Assembly (NCBI GenBank): GCA_032622095.1
Contig: CP136066.1
Location: 188,208,716 to 188,272,715, forward strand
DNA from: Siphonodentalium dalli
Lineage: Eukaryota; Mollusca; Scaphopoda; Gadilida; Siphonodentaliidae
Reading direction: 5' to 3'
DNA: 64,000 nucleotides
Shown: piece after piece, positions 48,291-61,366 of the stretch
Position numbering within the stretch: position 1 is the stretch's first letter
Layout: each line of letters begins with the position of its first letter
The notes under the pieces: model-generated
Told to the model about the DNA's origin: nothing
The model's input: only the letters and a program-made list of their open reading frames with translations
The model's database searches: none
Position numbers and translations under genes: made by a program

Positions 48291-48774
48291 CACTGAATGC
48301 GTATACTCTTGATGAATTTTCCTAGATTTATCATTGTAGTGCTACTACTCCTATACATATTAGATGGCTCAGATCTTCGTTCAGATGTGCCCCAAAATGA
48401 GGGGAGTTATCCACCTCCAAAATACCTGTTTACCTGGGGCAGTGACAACGTTTCTAAATTTCAGAACAATGTTTTTGATTCCACATCATGTTCCTTGATT
48501 TGAGAGATTTTGTTCCCTCTCAAACATCCTATTTTTAATGCAACTTGTGGGTGGTGTGGCCTCCAAAGTTGAAAATTCCAGCCAACATTTAAAAAAAATT
48601 CAGTTTTATTAATGTTCACTTAGTTTAAAAGGTGGTTTGAAATTGAAAATTTGCAACTACAAATGAGGTAGCTCATAGGTACAATTTTCTGACCCATTCT
48701 AGGATATGCAATTTCTTGCTTGAATTCAAATTGAATGTGAACTTTCCATATTTGACTCGCATTCAACTGAGAAT

Positions 48775-48926
48775 GTTCAATAACTCATGTTTTCACATTG
48801 TAAATTACATGTAAGATTCTCGCCTGTTCAATAATTTGCGTTGTAAATTACATGTAAGATTCTCGCCTGTTCAATAATTTGTGTTTTCACGTTGTAAATT
48901 ACATGTAAGAATCTCGCCTGTTCAAT
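48775..48926 (+). repeat. 43-51-bp tandem repeat, about three units
   Basis: Units start at 48798, 48841 and 48892 with TTGTAAATTACATGTAAGA, then TCTCGCCTGTTCAAT. The second unit carries an extra GTTTTCAC-type segment. A partial earlier unit (TTCAATAACTCATGTTTTCA) precedes them. Confidence 0.9.
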
Positions 48927-49566
48927 GAAATTAAGAAAGGTTTATTGCTTCCATGCCTTGTGAATTTTATTTAATGAAGTCCATCAAATGCCAAATAAAG
49001 CTTTATTGTTTTTTCTTCCTCCCCAGATCACTGAGTTATGTTGCGAAGTTTCGTAAAATTATGGTTCCGGCATGGACCGACTAGACAAATAAAGTAGTAT
49101 TTTAATGGAAATTCTTGTAAGAAAATATGATAGGTTTCACGAAATGGTTCCAATAACAAACATAAAGGCGTAATTTGGATCATAAACTTCCTCCAAAAGC
49201 AAATTGAATTTAGATTTCGATTCGCTTTTTTTAATACGACATCATAAAACATCGGATCAGTGGTATTTCTTGTTTGTTTGTGGGCACCATTCTGAATTTG
49301 CATTGCGGCTCATCCTAATTGGCTCTTTCTGTACAGCGAAAATTCATGGTGTTTTCTCTGGAGATTCGGCTTTTTATATGAACAGGGGATTGTTAATTTA
49401 TATATGCTACTGGTCCACTATAAGATTTGTGTTTCGATGTTTTTTAGCTGAGCATCCCTATAAATGAATAAATGGGAATCAGTTTGCTACCCATCAGCGA
49501 GTACCCCAGTTATCAAATGTTAAACATTAGGTTGCATAATGGAATTCGAGATATTCCATGTATTCA
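48927..49566. other. No gene or repeat recognised
   Basis: Intronic sequence. Opposed open frames at 49028-49303 and 49204-49467 show no recognised domain. Confidence 0.5.
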
Positions 49567-49568
49567 TT

Positions 49569-49673
49569 GAGAGCTTTCCGATGAATGGCAACAAGCCATA
49601 TTTCCGACTAAATCCTTTAAAGTTACCCATAATTCTGCTGTGGTTAAGGGGTCGATTATTTAGGGTGTTACTT
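49569..49673 (+). mobile_element. Family D single right arm
   Basis: GAGAGCTTTCCGATGAATGG through GGTTAAGGGGTCGATTATTT and GGGTGTTACTT, then TA (49674-49675). It begins exactly at the palindrome centre, and no left arm precedes it. Confidence 0.8.
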
Positions 49674-49675
49674 TA

Positions 49676-50318
49676 CTTTAGTTTTGGCAATTTGTTTTCA
49701 TGCCACCTATTGTCAACACATGCAATAGACCTTAAGGCTCAATAGCACCATGGTTTCATCAGTTCCAATTGCGATTTTTAACAGAATCAACATTCATCAG
49801 TTACTATGGTGTCATAGCAACAAGCAAGCTATATTACACATTGTGGAGAAAATCCAGTTTCCGTGAAGACTATTACAAATATTATTCCTGGCATGTGAGC
49901 GATATCTAATTTTGTTACGGCTTTTTTGCCGTTTCATTTACTAGGATTGAATAGATTGTCATTTTATTCGGAATTGTTCCAGGATTGGTCTTTGCGGTAA
50001 AGATTAATCCAATTCATCGAAAGGGTAATGTGGAACGAACATTTTCCCCGCACTTAGAAAACATTTCGCTAAAAACAATCACTGCCAGGCGACCGAAAAG
50101 ATAACCTCTGGGGAGAAATTCAGCAATTATTCAATATGACTTCAATACACACCGCGGCAAAATATTGTAGCAATAATTTTTTTTTTCATACAGTTGTTAG
50201 ATATTAAGCATGGTAATCATAATGGGATGTTATATTTAAAAATTTCATGTAAAATAATCAGACATTTTCGGCCTCCAGTTTATAGATCATGCTAATGGTA
50301 GGTATGCCTATAATGATA
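49676..50318. other. No gene or repeat recognised
   Basis: Intronic sequence between a single D arm and a full D element, with no other feature seen. Confidence 0.5.
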
Positions 50319-50320
50319 TA

Positions 50321-50532
50321 CAGTAATGCTCTAAGTAATCACTTCTTAACCACAGCAGAATTATGGGTAACTTTTCAGGATTTAGTCGGAAATATGGCTT
50401 GTTGCCATTCATCGGAAAGCTCTCGGCGAGAGCTTTCCTATGAATGGCAACAAGCCATATTTCTGACTAAATCCTGAAAAGTTACCCATAATTATGCTGT
50501 GGTTAAGGAGTCGATTAATTAGAGCATTACTG
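50321..50532. mobile_element. Family D TA-flanked foldback MITE, full length
   Basis: This 212-bp palindrome has centre CTCTCGGCGAGAG, with TA at 50319-50320 and 50533-50534. A few arm mismatches (ACTTCTTAACC against GGTTAAGGAGT) remain, unlike the fully mirrored copies. Confidence 0.92.
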
Positions 50533-50534
50533 TA

Positions 50535-52817
50535 TATGAATTATAGAAACTGAGATTAACAAAAAGCCCAGTGTGATTAAGTGCAGTGTGGTTTGTTAAG
50601 AGCTGTATGATTATTCCGAACTTAATCGACTGTAAAACAGAGATAAAAACAGAAGAAAAAATCCAGATTCATTACATTCAATATGTTTTGTGAATAATTT
50701 TATGATATTAGGGAAGAAGATTCCGTTGTGATGAGCGTCTTAGCAATTTGGAACATGGTGGACTGGCCATTAAGATACCTCAAATACAGCAGAGGTAATT
50801 AGGGTCTAACTCCCTGTCTATGGATTGTAGTCTGTGTAGGGTTTTTATGTACAACTTTGGTCCATTAACAGAGGAAACCATTTTGATCACCAGAAAATCG
50901 ACTTTGCACATGTGATAACTGTTTTTATTGCTAGGGGATCCCCAGGCTAATTTCTCTTTATGAATTTGGTCAGTGGCACTATTAATATATAAAGGAAGTT
51001 GGGCTTGTTTTCCTTGTTATCAAGTATAAATTCTTCTAGTTTTTCGGCTTTTTTCCATCCCTGTGCTAATAGCCTTGACGATGGATGTGGAGACTCGTAA
51101 ATATAGAGCTGCCAATATTTATTGTTATTCATGTGGAAGAATGGAGATTTGAGAGGCACAGATGGGGAGATCTGTGTCATGGTGTTCCATATGTCTGGGA
51201 GATATCATCCATACTATGTAGTGCACTCCAGGAGTGGTGGAGCTCACGGGGCACAGAGTAGGCATTCCCCCCTCACATGGGTAGCTTGTGTATTGTCAAC
51301 ATTCTTTATTTCTCAAATTTTTGAATATTAATATCCTGTATTGTTGAACAATTGTACCAAATTCCCTCAATGTTGCTCAAAAGAGCCTCATTGTACAAAA
51401 TACAATTATAAAATAAATACTTGATGACCTTTATATCGCCACAATGAATCTTATTATTTTATGTACTGATAAATTCCCAGCTCTTATTTATATATATATC
51501 CTTCCATTTTTTTTGAAAATTTGTAAAGGCACTGTGCCGACAGGCCGCCATTCTAATCTGGCTAAATTTGTGCCATTCTCGAGTGGCAGGTACTGGGGTT
51601 CGTGTACCTTGAGTGGTCGACTACTAGCAAGCCACCCCCTTTACTAATCATAGCTAAATCATTGGTAAATACATAAAAAATACAGCAATATACACTTCTA
51701 AAAATGAATAGGAGAACTGATTCAGGAACTGAAATGGTTAATGTAGATTCCGAGTTCTAAAGTGAGAAGTGAGCAGTAAATGATTTGTGCTGAGGGAGGC
51801 ACTTCAGTCCCCCAGCGGCTTTAGAATATCCCCATCTCGCTCCTGTCAATTAGCCCTCTACACGCACACCCTAAGCCCAGCTATACCAAGCCTCGCTTTT
51901 TTATCCCCTCTGTCACTCAATTTCACATTTTCTCATTAACTTTCATGGCGTTCTAATATCACTAATACTCCACAAGATTCACAGATATTCATTTCTGTTG
52001 CTTGCTTCTTGGCGGAAATCAAAAACTCTGCGATTCGGAGATTTTAATTTTAGTTTGATCGACAGCCAGGGTGCTTCGCATCCCTATTGGGGTATTAGGT
52101 CTGTGAAGGCAGCCAAAAAATATCAATAATTTTGATAAAATTAATATAATTTTTAATTTGATCGAAGATTTCACTTGCGTGATTTGAACGTATAGATTAC
52201 ATAGCGAAACCACAGAATGAGTTTTTCTAATGAAATTGTGGAATATCTCCCTCATCAGGATCATTTCGACAAAATAAACATTTTTTGCTCAAACTCATCA
52301 ACTTCCAGTCTCGTTGCAATTTGCCTCTCATCACTTCCCAGTAGAATTAGTTTTAGATATCACACCCATCTCTCCAGATATTTCTTACTGCTGGCATGGG
52401 ACCTGAGAATCAGACTTATAATAGGGAGGTTGTGCCAAAGTATGGTTGATCACCCTCTTGTACATCATATCTTTTTGTCAGTTCATGCAATTTGTGAAGT
52501 TCGTATATTAAATATTATTGATCTTGAACAGTGTGGTTTATTTTTTATTGACACCATGCCCAAAATAAAGACCCCCACAAAGGAATAAGGGTGGGATATA
52601 TTTTTGACAAGCTAGTTCATATAATGATTTGGAATCTCAGAAAACTGTTTCAATGCTTTGAAATACCATGAGAAATAGCAAATATTGTCATCTCATGATG
52701 ATCAAGTTTTGGAATTTGGAATAACTTCCCCTATTATTTTCGGGAGTCTGGAAATGTTATGGTGCAAAAATAATGGAATTTTTTTTGGAGAATTGATGAT
52801 TTAGTAGTATCACTCAC
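50535..52817. other. Meis intron part without MITEs
   Basis: About 2.3 kb immediately downstream of the homeodomain helix-1 exon contains none of the MITE families. A 123-codon plus-strand frame at 52217-52588 has no recognised homology and lies antisense to Meis. Confidence 0.5.
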
Positions 52818-52981
52818 CGTTAAATGTTGAAATAGCCATGCCCTCATAATATTAGTAGCGACTTTAGGGAATATTCCTCTTTTCTTTTGGCGTTTTCCGG
52901 GTCCTCCCCGTTCGTCACCTTCTTCTCCATCAGTACCTTCAGATCCTATACTGTTATCTAACCCATCACCCGAAACAAAGT
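52818..52981 (-). CDS. Meis: Meis/homothorax exon: acidic linker, homeodomain N-terminal arm and helix 1
   Basis: This internal exon of a TALE homeodomain transcription factor spans 164 bp: two bases of a split Asp codon, then 54 codons. It begins after a polypyrimidine tract and AG (ttctctctttcag, minus strand) and ends at ACG followed by GTGAGT. Residues 1-30 are a Gly/Ser/Asp/Glu linker containing GDGLDNS and TDGEEGDER. Residues 29-35 are the basic arm (KRQKKRG), and residues 36-54 run through [16 protein letters not shown], which is helix 1. RAWLFQHL separates Meis from Pknox/Prep, whose equivalent reads SWLFQH(I/L), and from Pbx. Meis proteins are nuclear, bind TGACAG-like sites and partner with Pbx and Hox. 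The acceptor phase (1) and end phase (0) fit the next exon exactly. Without splicing the frame runs 28 codons into the intron before a stop. The upstream exon carrying the Meis/PKNOX Pbx-binding domain is not in the window. Confidence 0.97.
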
Positions 52982-53145
52982 CTGAAAGAGAGAACATTTG
53001 GAATTTAATAAATAATGCCATCTACCTGCATATGATAAGCAAGCTAGCTTGTGGATAGCTAAAACGATAACATAACTTGTAAATTTTTAAGTTCAAGCTT
53101 ACTGGAAATTAGTTATTATTCCGGGAAATGGTTATATTCTTGACC

Positions 53146-53159
53146 GGGGGGGGGGGGGG
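53146..53159 (+). repeat. 14-base G homopolymer near the Meis exon
   Basis: An uninterrupted G run follows TTGACC. It is 164 bp upstream of the acceptor in gene sense, where it is transcribed as a C run. Confidence 0.95.
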
Positions 53160-53370
53160 AAATCTATGAAGATTCAATATCTTTGAGCAAAAATATGAAA
53201 TCTTCATTGAGACAGCAAACTAACAAGTCAGACATAATTATGCTATAATTTATGTATGCGATAAGAATGCATTGCAAGGATATTTCCATTGCATGGTATT
53301 CTACAGAGAGCCACGCGATCTCTTGTTGCAATGCGATGTTTCCGCTGGTGGTCTGTGCCCGTGCATATTC

Positions 53371-53793
53371 AATCCTGTAACACTAGTATGTATCTGTCAA
53401 TTGCAGAGGGTGAATTTAGTGATGCTATCCCGCACAACGGGCTAACATCACCAAATTCACCATCTGGGGACCCCATTCTGCTTAGGACTCATCTTCTGGG
53501 AAGTATCTATAGATCAAAATTACCGTTATTTTTAGTTACTTTTTCCCTTCTGGGAAGTTTCCATATCCCATTATTTGCAGAAGATAAAATGCATAATTGA
53601 GGTGACTAATGTGTGAACATCATCAACTTCAATCTGATCCTATGTCTCCCACAGCAGTTGAGGCCTAGCAGAATGAGGTTCCTAGAGGGTAAATTTGGTG
53701 ATGCTAGACCGTCGTTCGGGATAGCGTCACTAAATTCACCCTCTGGGAACCTCATTCTGCAAATGGCAGACACACCATCTCCATGCAGACTTG
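53371..53793 (+). mobile_element. Family E hAT-like MITE, long form with spacer
   Basis: The diverged left terminus is AATCCTGTAACACTAGTATG. The first hairpin runs about 53401-53480, then a spacer TTAGGACTCATCTTCTGGGA ... TCTCCCACAGCAG, the second hairpin about 53668-53761, and the right terminus ACACCATCTCCATGCAGACT, then TG. It has the same spacer orientation as 39814. It lies 390 bp upstream of the Meis exon, in the upstream intron. Confidence 0.82.
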
Positions 53794-56700
53794 TTCATAT
53801 TTATGATATTGAAAAAAATATGGAGTAATTTGGAGGTAATTTTGAAGATGATGACTACACCGAGGCAACAATAAACCCCGATAAAAGTCTCTTTCCACCT
53901 CCAAGGTGACTGGAATATCGAATGTACAGAAGGAATGACAATTTATTTTTCCGTTAATCCACACACGGGGGTCATGGAGCGATAAATAATGTCCCGGCAG
54001 GAGAATAGCGGTCTGTGTATGACATTCTATTAAAAACTCTGCGGGGGAGCCCCGATTCAAGAGCAATTGGATGTGCGATACTTACGTCATGGGGAGACAA
54101 CTCAATGATGGGGCCAAGATGAGGCTAGAAATGTCACCACAGGACCGATAAATTACCGTGCGAGAAATTTCGTGATAGCGGCTGATTCAGATCGAGCGCC
54201 ATACATGCTTGCATGGGAACCAAATACGAAAATCAGTTGAATGCTGTGGTCGAGATATGATTAATTTGGCAAGATATACAAGTTATTTTATAGATGTCAC
54301 TAATTATAATGTAACCAGAGGGCGTCAACCCCAAACAGAAATATTGCACCCTTGATAAGTATAATGTGTGACTTGAAAATCAACAAATTTACACCAAAGT
54401 TCAATAAGCAATTATATATACAATGATATAGATACTCGTCGTTCACAAAATTTTAATACATCTTTCTGTTCGATGCGGTAAATCGCCCCAGAAGCATACA
54501 AAAACTGAGCAGCCAAGCACTATAAGATAGCTGATAGCTTGGTTCCCAACCGGAATAGTTGAAACATTCGTATTGACTGGTTCACACCTCTGTTGTCAGC
54601 CAACATTATCTTGGACGTTTTAATTTCTCTTGCTTGAATTATTTAACGCAGGTTCGCGACTTCTGTGCGGGAAGATGGCTGCTTTTTATCCTTGACTTCT
54701 CGCAATGTGACCGAAGCCAGAGTGTTTGTTACGCTAGCACGTATTTAGTATTAATGGGTTTGGACTATCGTTTTCTAACTCGGATGGGACCGACTGTTGA
54801 GCGGTGAAAAAGACCTTTCAATTTTTGAGTAACTAAGATATGGAAATCTCCCTGCACGCCGATTTGTTTCCTCGAATAGCCACAATAAACCGGGGATTAA
54901 TTGACATGCGGAAACTGCCTTTGAAAAAATTAGATCACGTTGACAGAAACATTTCGCGCCAGATAATGCCGCATTGAAGAGAGTGCATAGTGTTAATATA
55001 GTTGTTTCTATGTACACTGATGTATCTATATACATGTAATTATTAAATGGAAACAATAGCAACATTAATTCGACAGTTATAAAACTGATTTTTGTTTATA
55101 TTTGTAAGCCTAGTTTATATGTCACATGTAAGTTTCAAATGGGACACTTAAAATTGCCACAGAGATGTAACTTAATATGTATTTAAAAATAATTCGTTGT
55201 TGTTGTTGTTGTAACTGATGGTCTGAAACACTGAATACATGTCAAGGTTTATCATCCATATATAGATTCGAAGTGTAAATACTTTCAGCGGATATAAAAC
55301 TTCTGTATAGACGGGACCCAAGACCTCCCAGACTAAAGTCGATAGACTCTATAACTTCTTTTCAGACGAAGTAACTATTCATTCTAAATAATCTTCTATT
55401 TCTTAATCAGCCGAAAATCCTTGGGGAAATTTGCTGGGAAAAGGGTCAAAAGGAGAGGTCGTTCATTCTTGATCGCTCGATTCTTTTAATCACTCCGCAG
55501 TCCCTGGATATTGACTGTATCACAGTCTTTTTGTTGGCATTTATTTAAGCAATTTCATTTTTCTCTTGTCGCATAGCAGAACCATTGAAACCAGTTCATT
55601 GGAAAATGGAACCATTTCATCGGAGAAATGATTTTTCGTTGGATGGTATCTGCGCCTTGCCTGGCGCGCGAGGAAATGGAATTGAATTGCGATAAAAAAT
55701 ATCTCCGTATGAATCATGCTTCGATGTGGGGCATTTATCGCTATGGCAATGATTTGAGTTCGGAAACCAATGGTGTTTTGGGAGTTTAAAAGAGCAGCCT
55801 GATTTATCAAGCTAAACGATCTATGGCTGTGCGGAATGACAGAGTAATACTGTCAGTCGGAACCTCAACTCTTATGTACAAAGCGGCAAGTCTCAATTCC
55901 AGACAAATACGGGGATAATATACTAATCTGGCTAAACGTGAGACTTAATTTTGATTAATAGAAAGTGAGCGCTACACCGCAAAGATTATGCTAGATGTTT
56001 TCCCCGAAAACATTAATTTGGAGATTTGTGTATAATTTCTGACTCAAACAACGCCAGATCCGGTTAAATAGATTGCGGACATTTTTCAAAGGGTACATAA
56101 TCGGACGATCTTCGGTGGCTTAAGTATGCCTATGTCACCACCAAATCCCGATTCATAACACCGGTAGAATTACTGAGATTATAAAACGTATTCTATAAAA
56201 TCCTTGAATTTTATAGCCATCATGTAGTCCCAGCACGTTCTTGTGTCATTATTCAAGGTTTTTTCTACGAAAAATAGACTTTTCCTATAATGCATGAAAA
56301 TTATACAGAAATGATGGCACATCGTCTACTGTGCTCAGAGTAATGGATATAGCTGATAGGATATAACATATCTGTTCACGATAAACATAAGACATGATTT
56401 GAACATTATGGTGGGTGGAGGCAATACATATTGTAAGGGGCTTGAGATATAACCTTTTCTAACGCAATAGTGACGTAGAAATGTATAGCGCCTCTATTAT
56501 ATCATCGGGATACAGAAATCTCGACTGAGGAGTCGTTGTTGTCGTCGTTGTTGTTGTTGTTTTGGGGTACCCTGTTTGTGGTATGTGTTGTTATCTTGAC
56601 CTTCGCGTAGTCATACTATATCAGTAATGCAAAGACTACTGATGTCGCGACGTGTAATGTATAATTTTCACATAAGCCACCCAGTGACTCGCCATGACAG

Positions 56701-58550
56701 ATCATGTATAGAAGATGTGAGTGCATGATATTGACTTTCTATCACCGTGTTATTTCCCTCAACTGCTAGCGAACGCGACCCCTCTTCACACGAGCCGTAT
56801 GTCAGCATTCACGTAGCTAGGAATGTTTGGCCACTGTCATCCAACACTCTGATAACCGACTGAACTGCGGGATATCACACCTGATAGGCAGAGGTAACAA
56901 TAATCCCATTAAACTATATCGAAACATATACAAAACGCTGTAATAAAATGATACATCGAACCGTCTTCACACAATGGCGCCGAGGTGTCTTCCATGTGAT
57001 TCATCATTTTAAAACATCAATCGGTCAGAGCACGTCACAGAAAGTGACAACCCCAGGGCAGTTGATTGCTGACTTATAACATGTTAACTTCATGCAAGTG
57101 TGCTGGTTGTCAATCTTCGTGATATAATAGCTGGACAGAATTGACGTTAACAACTGGCCTTGGCTGCTTCCATAATGGCGCCTATCCCGTTTCAACGTCA
57201 ATTAGTACCTGCCTACGTGCTTGCACAAAAACGACAGAGCTGTAATTTCGTACCCAATTCTTCAGCCTTTCTCTCTCTCTGACTGAGTGATGGCTATAAA
57301 TTTTCTCATAAATACAGGATACAATGTCATGTGTCGATATACGTATCAATTATGACAGGGGGTACCAGTATAAACGAAGGAAGCAGTTTTATGGAGACCG
57401 TGCGTGATTGGTGGGTTTATGTTATAAATAAACTGGCCCTAGCTGGGAGAACAATTTCCATAAAATGCTTGCGTGAATTAACATTTAATCAGGATCCAAT
57501 AAGAAATAATTTTGGAGAAATAATTGGATGTCGTTAACGTTCTCTGGCGCCGCGACTGCGCATCGTGATGTAGGTGCACGGATCGGTTATTTTCTTGCCG
57601 TCTTAACGAGATAGCAGTCATTAAAGTTGATGGTTTGCGTGTGTGACTGTACGCGTGGTTATGATCTGGAACAGACCCGATCTCACAAACACACGACACA
57701 CTACTTCGATCACAGTTTTATGCATATAATTGTATTCGATAGTGCTGATGTTGCAATACAACTGATCTCATTCCGCCTACATGGTCCATGCAGATCCGAT
57801 CTATAGGCTATATGAACCAAGAAGAACAACCCCTGCTCCTTGTTTGTGATTTAGTTATATGCCAGCATTATTTGAGATCAAGAAGTGTAGTTTATATATG
57901 TGAAGGCATCCCCTAGAAAGGGATCCCCGGTTGCTTGGTCGGTGAGGTTCACAGTGCATTAAAATTAGCTTTGGCAAAAAATTTGTTTCCGATACCCTGC
58001 CTGGCTGAAATTTCTGCCTGCCTCAATTTTTTCTCAATTTTCTCCAGAAGGGTAGTCAATAGTTAACTGTTAAGAGTGTCAATGTGAATATTAATCGTTC
58101 TTCTCAATCTCAAAAGCAAATATAAGTTGGTTATTAAGCTCAACGTTGGTAGATATCTTACTGCAGAGTGAATGCATTCAAGGGACAACATGTTTTTATC
58201 CAATGATTGGCACATTTTCAATTCATATGGATCTTCCATATTCCATGGGACTGTGACTACACTATTATATCGGTACGACTGAAAGGTTTAAAAAAAAAAA
58301 TTACAAAACAAAAAAATAATCCCTGCCTGCCTGTCTGGAAAATTATCCCAATGCTATCGGAAACAGAGAACTTTTGTTTTTTGCCTTATACAACTATTGT
58401 GAAGCTTGTTCCCCTCCAGACAGTCGTATATTTATGATCCACACAAAGGCAGTGAAGTCTTGTTCGTGTATCTGGGCAAGTTTATCAGTTGATTACCAGG
58501 TGTCAGTCATTTATACGTGTAGTTGAGTTATATACAATGTAAACTAACTA
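53794..58550. other. MITE-free Meis upstream intron; candidate regulatory stretch
   Basis: In 4.7 kb none of the MITE families recurs, in contrast to about one every 1-1.5 kb to the left. Base composition is more mixed. Short GTT-type tracts occur at 55194-55212 and 56534-56561. An inverted pair of TGACAG motifs with a 7-bp spacer lies at 55837-55855. No exon was recognised on either strand. Confidence 0.5.
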
Positions 58551-58750
58551 TTTGAAGCACATATCAATGGTATCTAAGTATGTCATTTTATGCAAGATAG
58601 CTAGAAGGTTGGGGAATCTAATCCGATATAAAGTCTCGTTTTTATTGACAAGTTACACGTCATAATAATTTATTGCAGGGAGACGTTGATACCATGTTCA
58701 ACCCATTGTCATGTTTCGCTACATAATGGAAGCATTCTCCATCAACAACT
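58551..58750 (+). repeat. Direct repeat of about 200 bp, copy 1
   Basis: Matches 58917-59111: TTTGAAGCACATATCAATGG, GCAAGATAGCTAGAAGGTT, AAAGTCTCGTTTTTATTGAC and ACCCATTGTCATGTTTCGCT. There are moderate substitutions and small indels. No inverted termini were seen. Confidence 0.87.
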
Positions 58751-58916
58751 TAATTTGAACTCAAGAAGTGATGTATATGAAGGAACGATCTGATATGGCG
58801 TAGCCGCCAAAACGCCAATAAACTACCATGAACAAAACCATACTACAGTGGATCTAAATCAACAGGACCAAGCAAATTCTCGTAATATTACAGCAAGAAC
58901 AATTGTGATGACTTTC

Positions 58917-59111
58917 TTTGAAAGCACATATCAATGGCATCTAAGAATGTCATTTTGTGCAAGATAGTTAGAAGGTTCAGGAATTGACTCCGAGTATAAA
59001 GTCTCGTTTTTCTTGACAAGTTAAGTATACTTAACGTCAGAAAGACATTGATACCGTGTTCAGCCCATTGTCATGTTTCGTTAAATAATGGAAGAATTCT
59101 CCCCAACAACG
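58917..59111 (+). repeat. Direct repeat of about 200 bp, copy 2
   Basis: Same order of blocks as copy 1, separated from it by about 166 bp of unrelated sequence. Copy 2 contains a perfect palindrome, GTTAAGTATACTTAAC (59020-59035), where copy 1 has a diverged sequence. Confidence 0.87.
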
Positions 59112-61107
59112 TGAGGGAAACCATTAAAACTGTCAATGTTAACAAAGCAACGAGCATCCTTATAGTCACCAACAACCCAATAAACATCAAACCAAGTACA
59201 GCAGCAACTTCTCGACCAAAAAACTTTGCCACGGAAACAAAAGGCAAATTGCTTAATATTCAGGAATCCAGAGGAAATTTCAAATAAAGATATTGAATTT
59301 TTTCTCCTGGTGTTATTAAGTTTCTTAATTTCCTTGGGAGGCAGCGAGCGGGAACGGAGTTGGTATCGATCGAAGTTTGTCAGCAGCGAATAAATGGAGG
59401 CGACATGGTAAAATGACATTTTCTTACCATCTCCAAACGTGGATCAATTCTGCTGTTCATTTTGGCGCTAATAAGCGATTATGCGGGTTCTGCCCTGCGA
59501 CGTCGACAGTGGCCGATTCGTTGTTGGTAGTAATGAGATTGTTCGAGATGAGTCTCGGACCAATACTGATACTTCAATTAAATCCCAGAATTGCCGACCA
59601 ACAGGAACGAAGACCACGCTGATGAAATTCTGTTTTCCGTAGGAGAATCTTTTCATCAATAAGTCCAATGGCGACTGCGTATAATGGACGCATGGAACTC
59701 TGGTGAAATGTCCAATTTATCCATGCATACGAACAAGGACGCGTGTAGTTAGATATGATATGTCTCATGTGAATTTGAGGGGAATAAATTATCTTATGTC
59801 GAATTTAAGCATTCAAAATCTAATGTTATTAAACTATTATTTTTGAGATGGCATTTACTGGTGTCCAGCAGAATCCCCAGTGATCCATCCAAAGAACATT
59901 ATATGCATTATATGATAATATGAGGGTGAAATAGTTCCCATGCGTTGCTGCATTCCCGGTGCATTGATATGAGGATAAAATTGTTAGTCCATTCAAAAGT
60001 CGATTTGAACAGCCGATGACGTTGTTCCTATCAATTCAGCATGAATCAATCAATCATGTGTATTTGTACACTATATATGGTCAAATGTACATGAACACAG
60101 AATAACAAGACAAAATGGACGAATTACATGAAACAAAGTTAAGTAACAACAATGATATTATGGCGGTATACGGTGATATATGGCAATATACATATGTTAT
60201 ACCGGTATATGCATACCATAAGTTGTGATAATATATGTATATGATTGGCAAATATACCATTCATAATTGAGACTGGCAACACTGGCATGGTCTCAAGTCG
60301 AAGAATCTTTGTTTCTTTTTAGTTTTACTCGATGAATAATCATCACTGACCTTGAATTCAAGTTTTCAAGAAATTGCTGACAGGTGAATTTATCCACACG
60401 TCAGAGAGGCCTGCCGATAAATCATGTTATAATCAGTTATTCCTAAAGATCCCCACCTATACCGGGACCCCTTAAAGCGAAGATGAATCGTTTAAACAAA
60501 TAGTCCGTTAGGTAGACATATAATAAACAAATGCGGTATTGGGTGGTGATTTTTCATTTAGGTCCTATTTATCTTCAGTTAGAGGCATCGAAGCGATGTT
60601 TGTAGAAACGTATCGCTACACCCATCAGCAGAAATAATATCCCAGGCATTTGTTTATAATCTCGAGTGGGGAATCTCCGTATTGCATATCAACCCTTTCT
60701 CTCTGACCGTAGTCATCAAGCTTCACTTCGTGGGTCTGATTTGCTTCATTTTCACACCGTTGGAGTAGTAGGATCTCGAGAACTTTATGCCACTCAAATC
60801 GTGTTCTGTGTGACCTTTTTCTCTTCTGTGGTAACAAATACAGTCGAATGTTTGGCAGTTTTCACCTCTTGTGGCAACTGGACATCATGATTGAAACTCA
60901 AATTCAGATACGCCCTTGCTGGGTGCTTTAGTCAGGTTCCAATCGCTCTACTGACTACTGTAATGGTTATATACACGTGTTGCGGCTGTTATTCATATTT
61001 GCTTGATTTTAAACTTAGGTTGCACTTTTCTTTCTTTTTTATCAATTTAAAGCATTTATGCCATAATTTCTAATCTAATGAAAGTAACAGCATCCAAACG
61101 ATTATCA
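59112..61107. other. No gene or repeat recognised
   Basis: Intronic sequence without MITEs. Open frames on both strands (for example 59081-59419 minus, 59377-59622 plus) overlap each other and match nothing I recognise. A TATA/TATG-rich stretch lies at 60158-60262. Confidence 0.5.
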
Positions 61108-61366
61108 CGTTCTATACCAAATACTCATTGATAAGTAGTTCCATTCGGTAATGGTAAGATAATAAGTTCAACAAACGACCGTTTGTTGAACTTATTATAT
61201 GAACATTTCCCACAAAGATTATGAATCCTTCAGCACTTGTGTTAATTTTTCGTCAAACTGTCGTCTGCTCATTTTTCCTGCATGAACACCCCTCCGAATG
61301 AATAGTATACCATTCAAATGTATATTTGTATAACTGAGTGGGAGAATCCATTGAGCACAGAAAGGG
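61108..61366 (+). mobile_element. Family F MITE, decayed ends
   Basis: GTTCTATACCAAATACTCAT, then TGATAAGTAGTTCC. The palindrome is GTTCAACAAACGACCGTTTGTTGAAC-type, split here by its centre CGACCG. The right half includes AACACCCCTCCGAATGAATA and ACTGAGTGGGAGAATCCATT, ending AGAAAGGGTTGA. It is the only MITE right of 53.8 kb. Confidence 0.82.

Noticed and set aside
52734-52817. Extension of the Meis frame past HLT
   Set aside because: It lies beyond a perfect GTGAGT donor, and the next homeodomain residues are found in the exon at 43091-43167. It is intron sequence.
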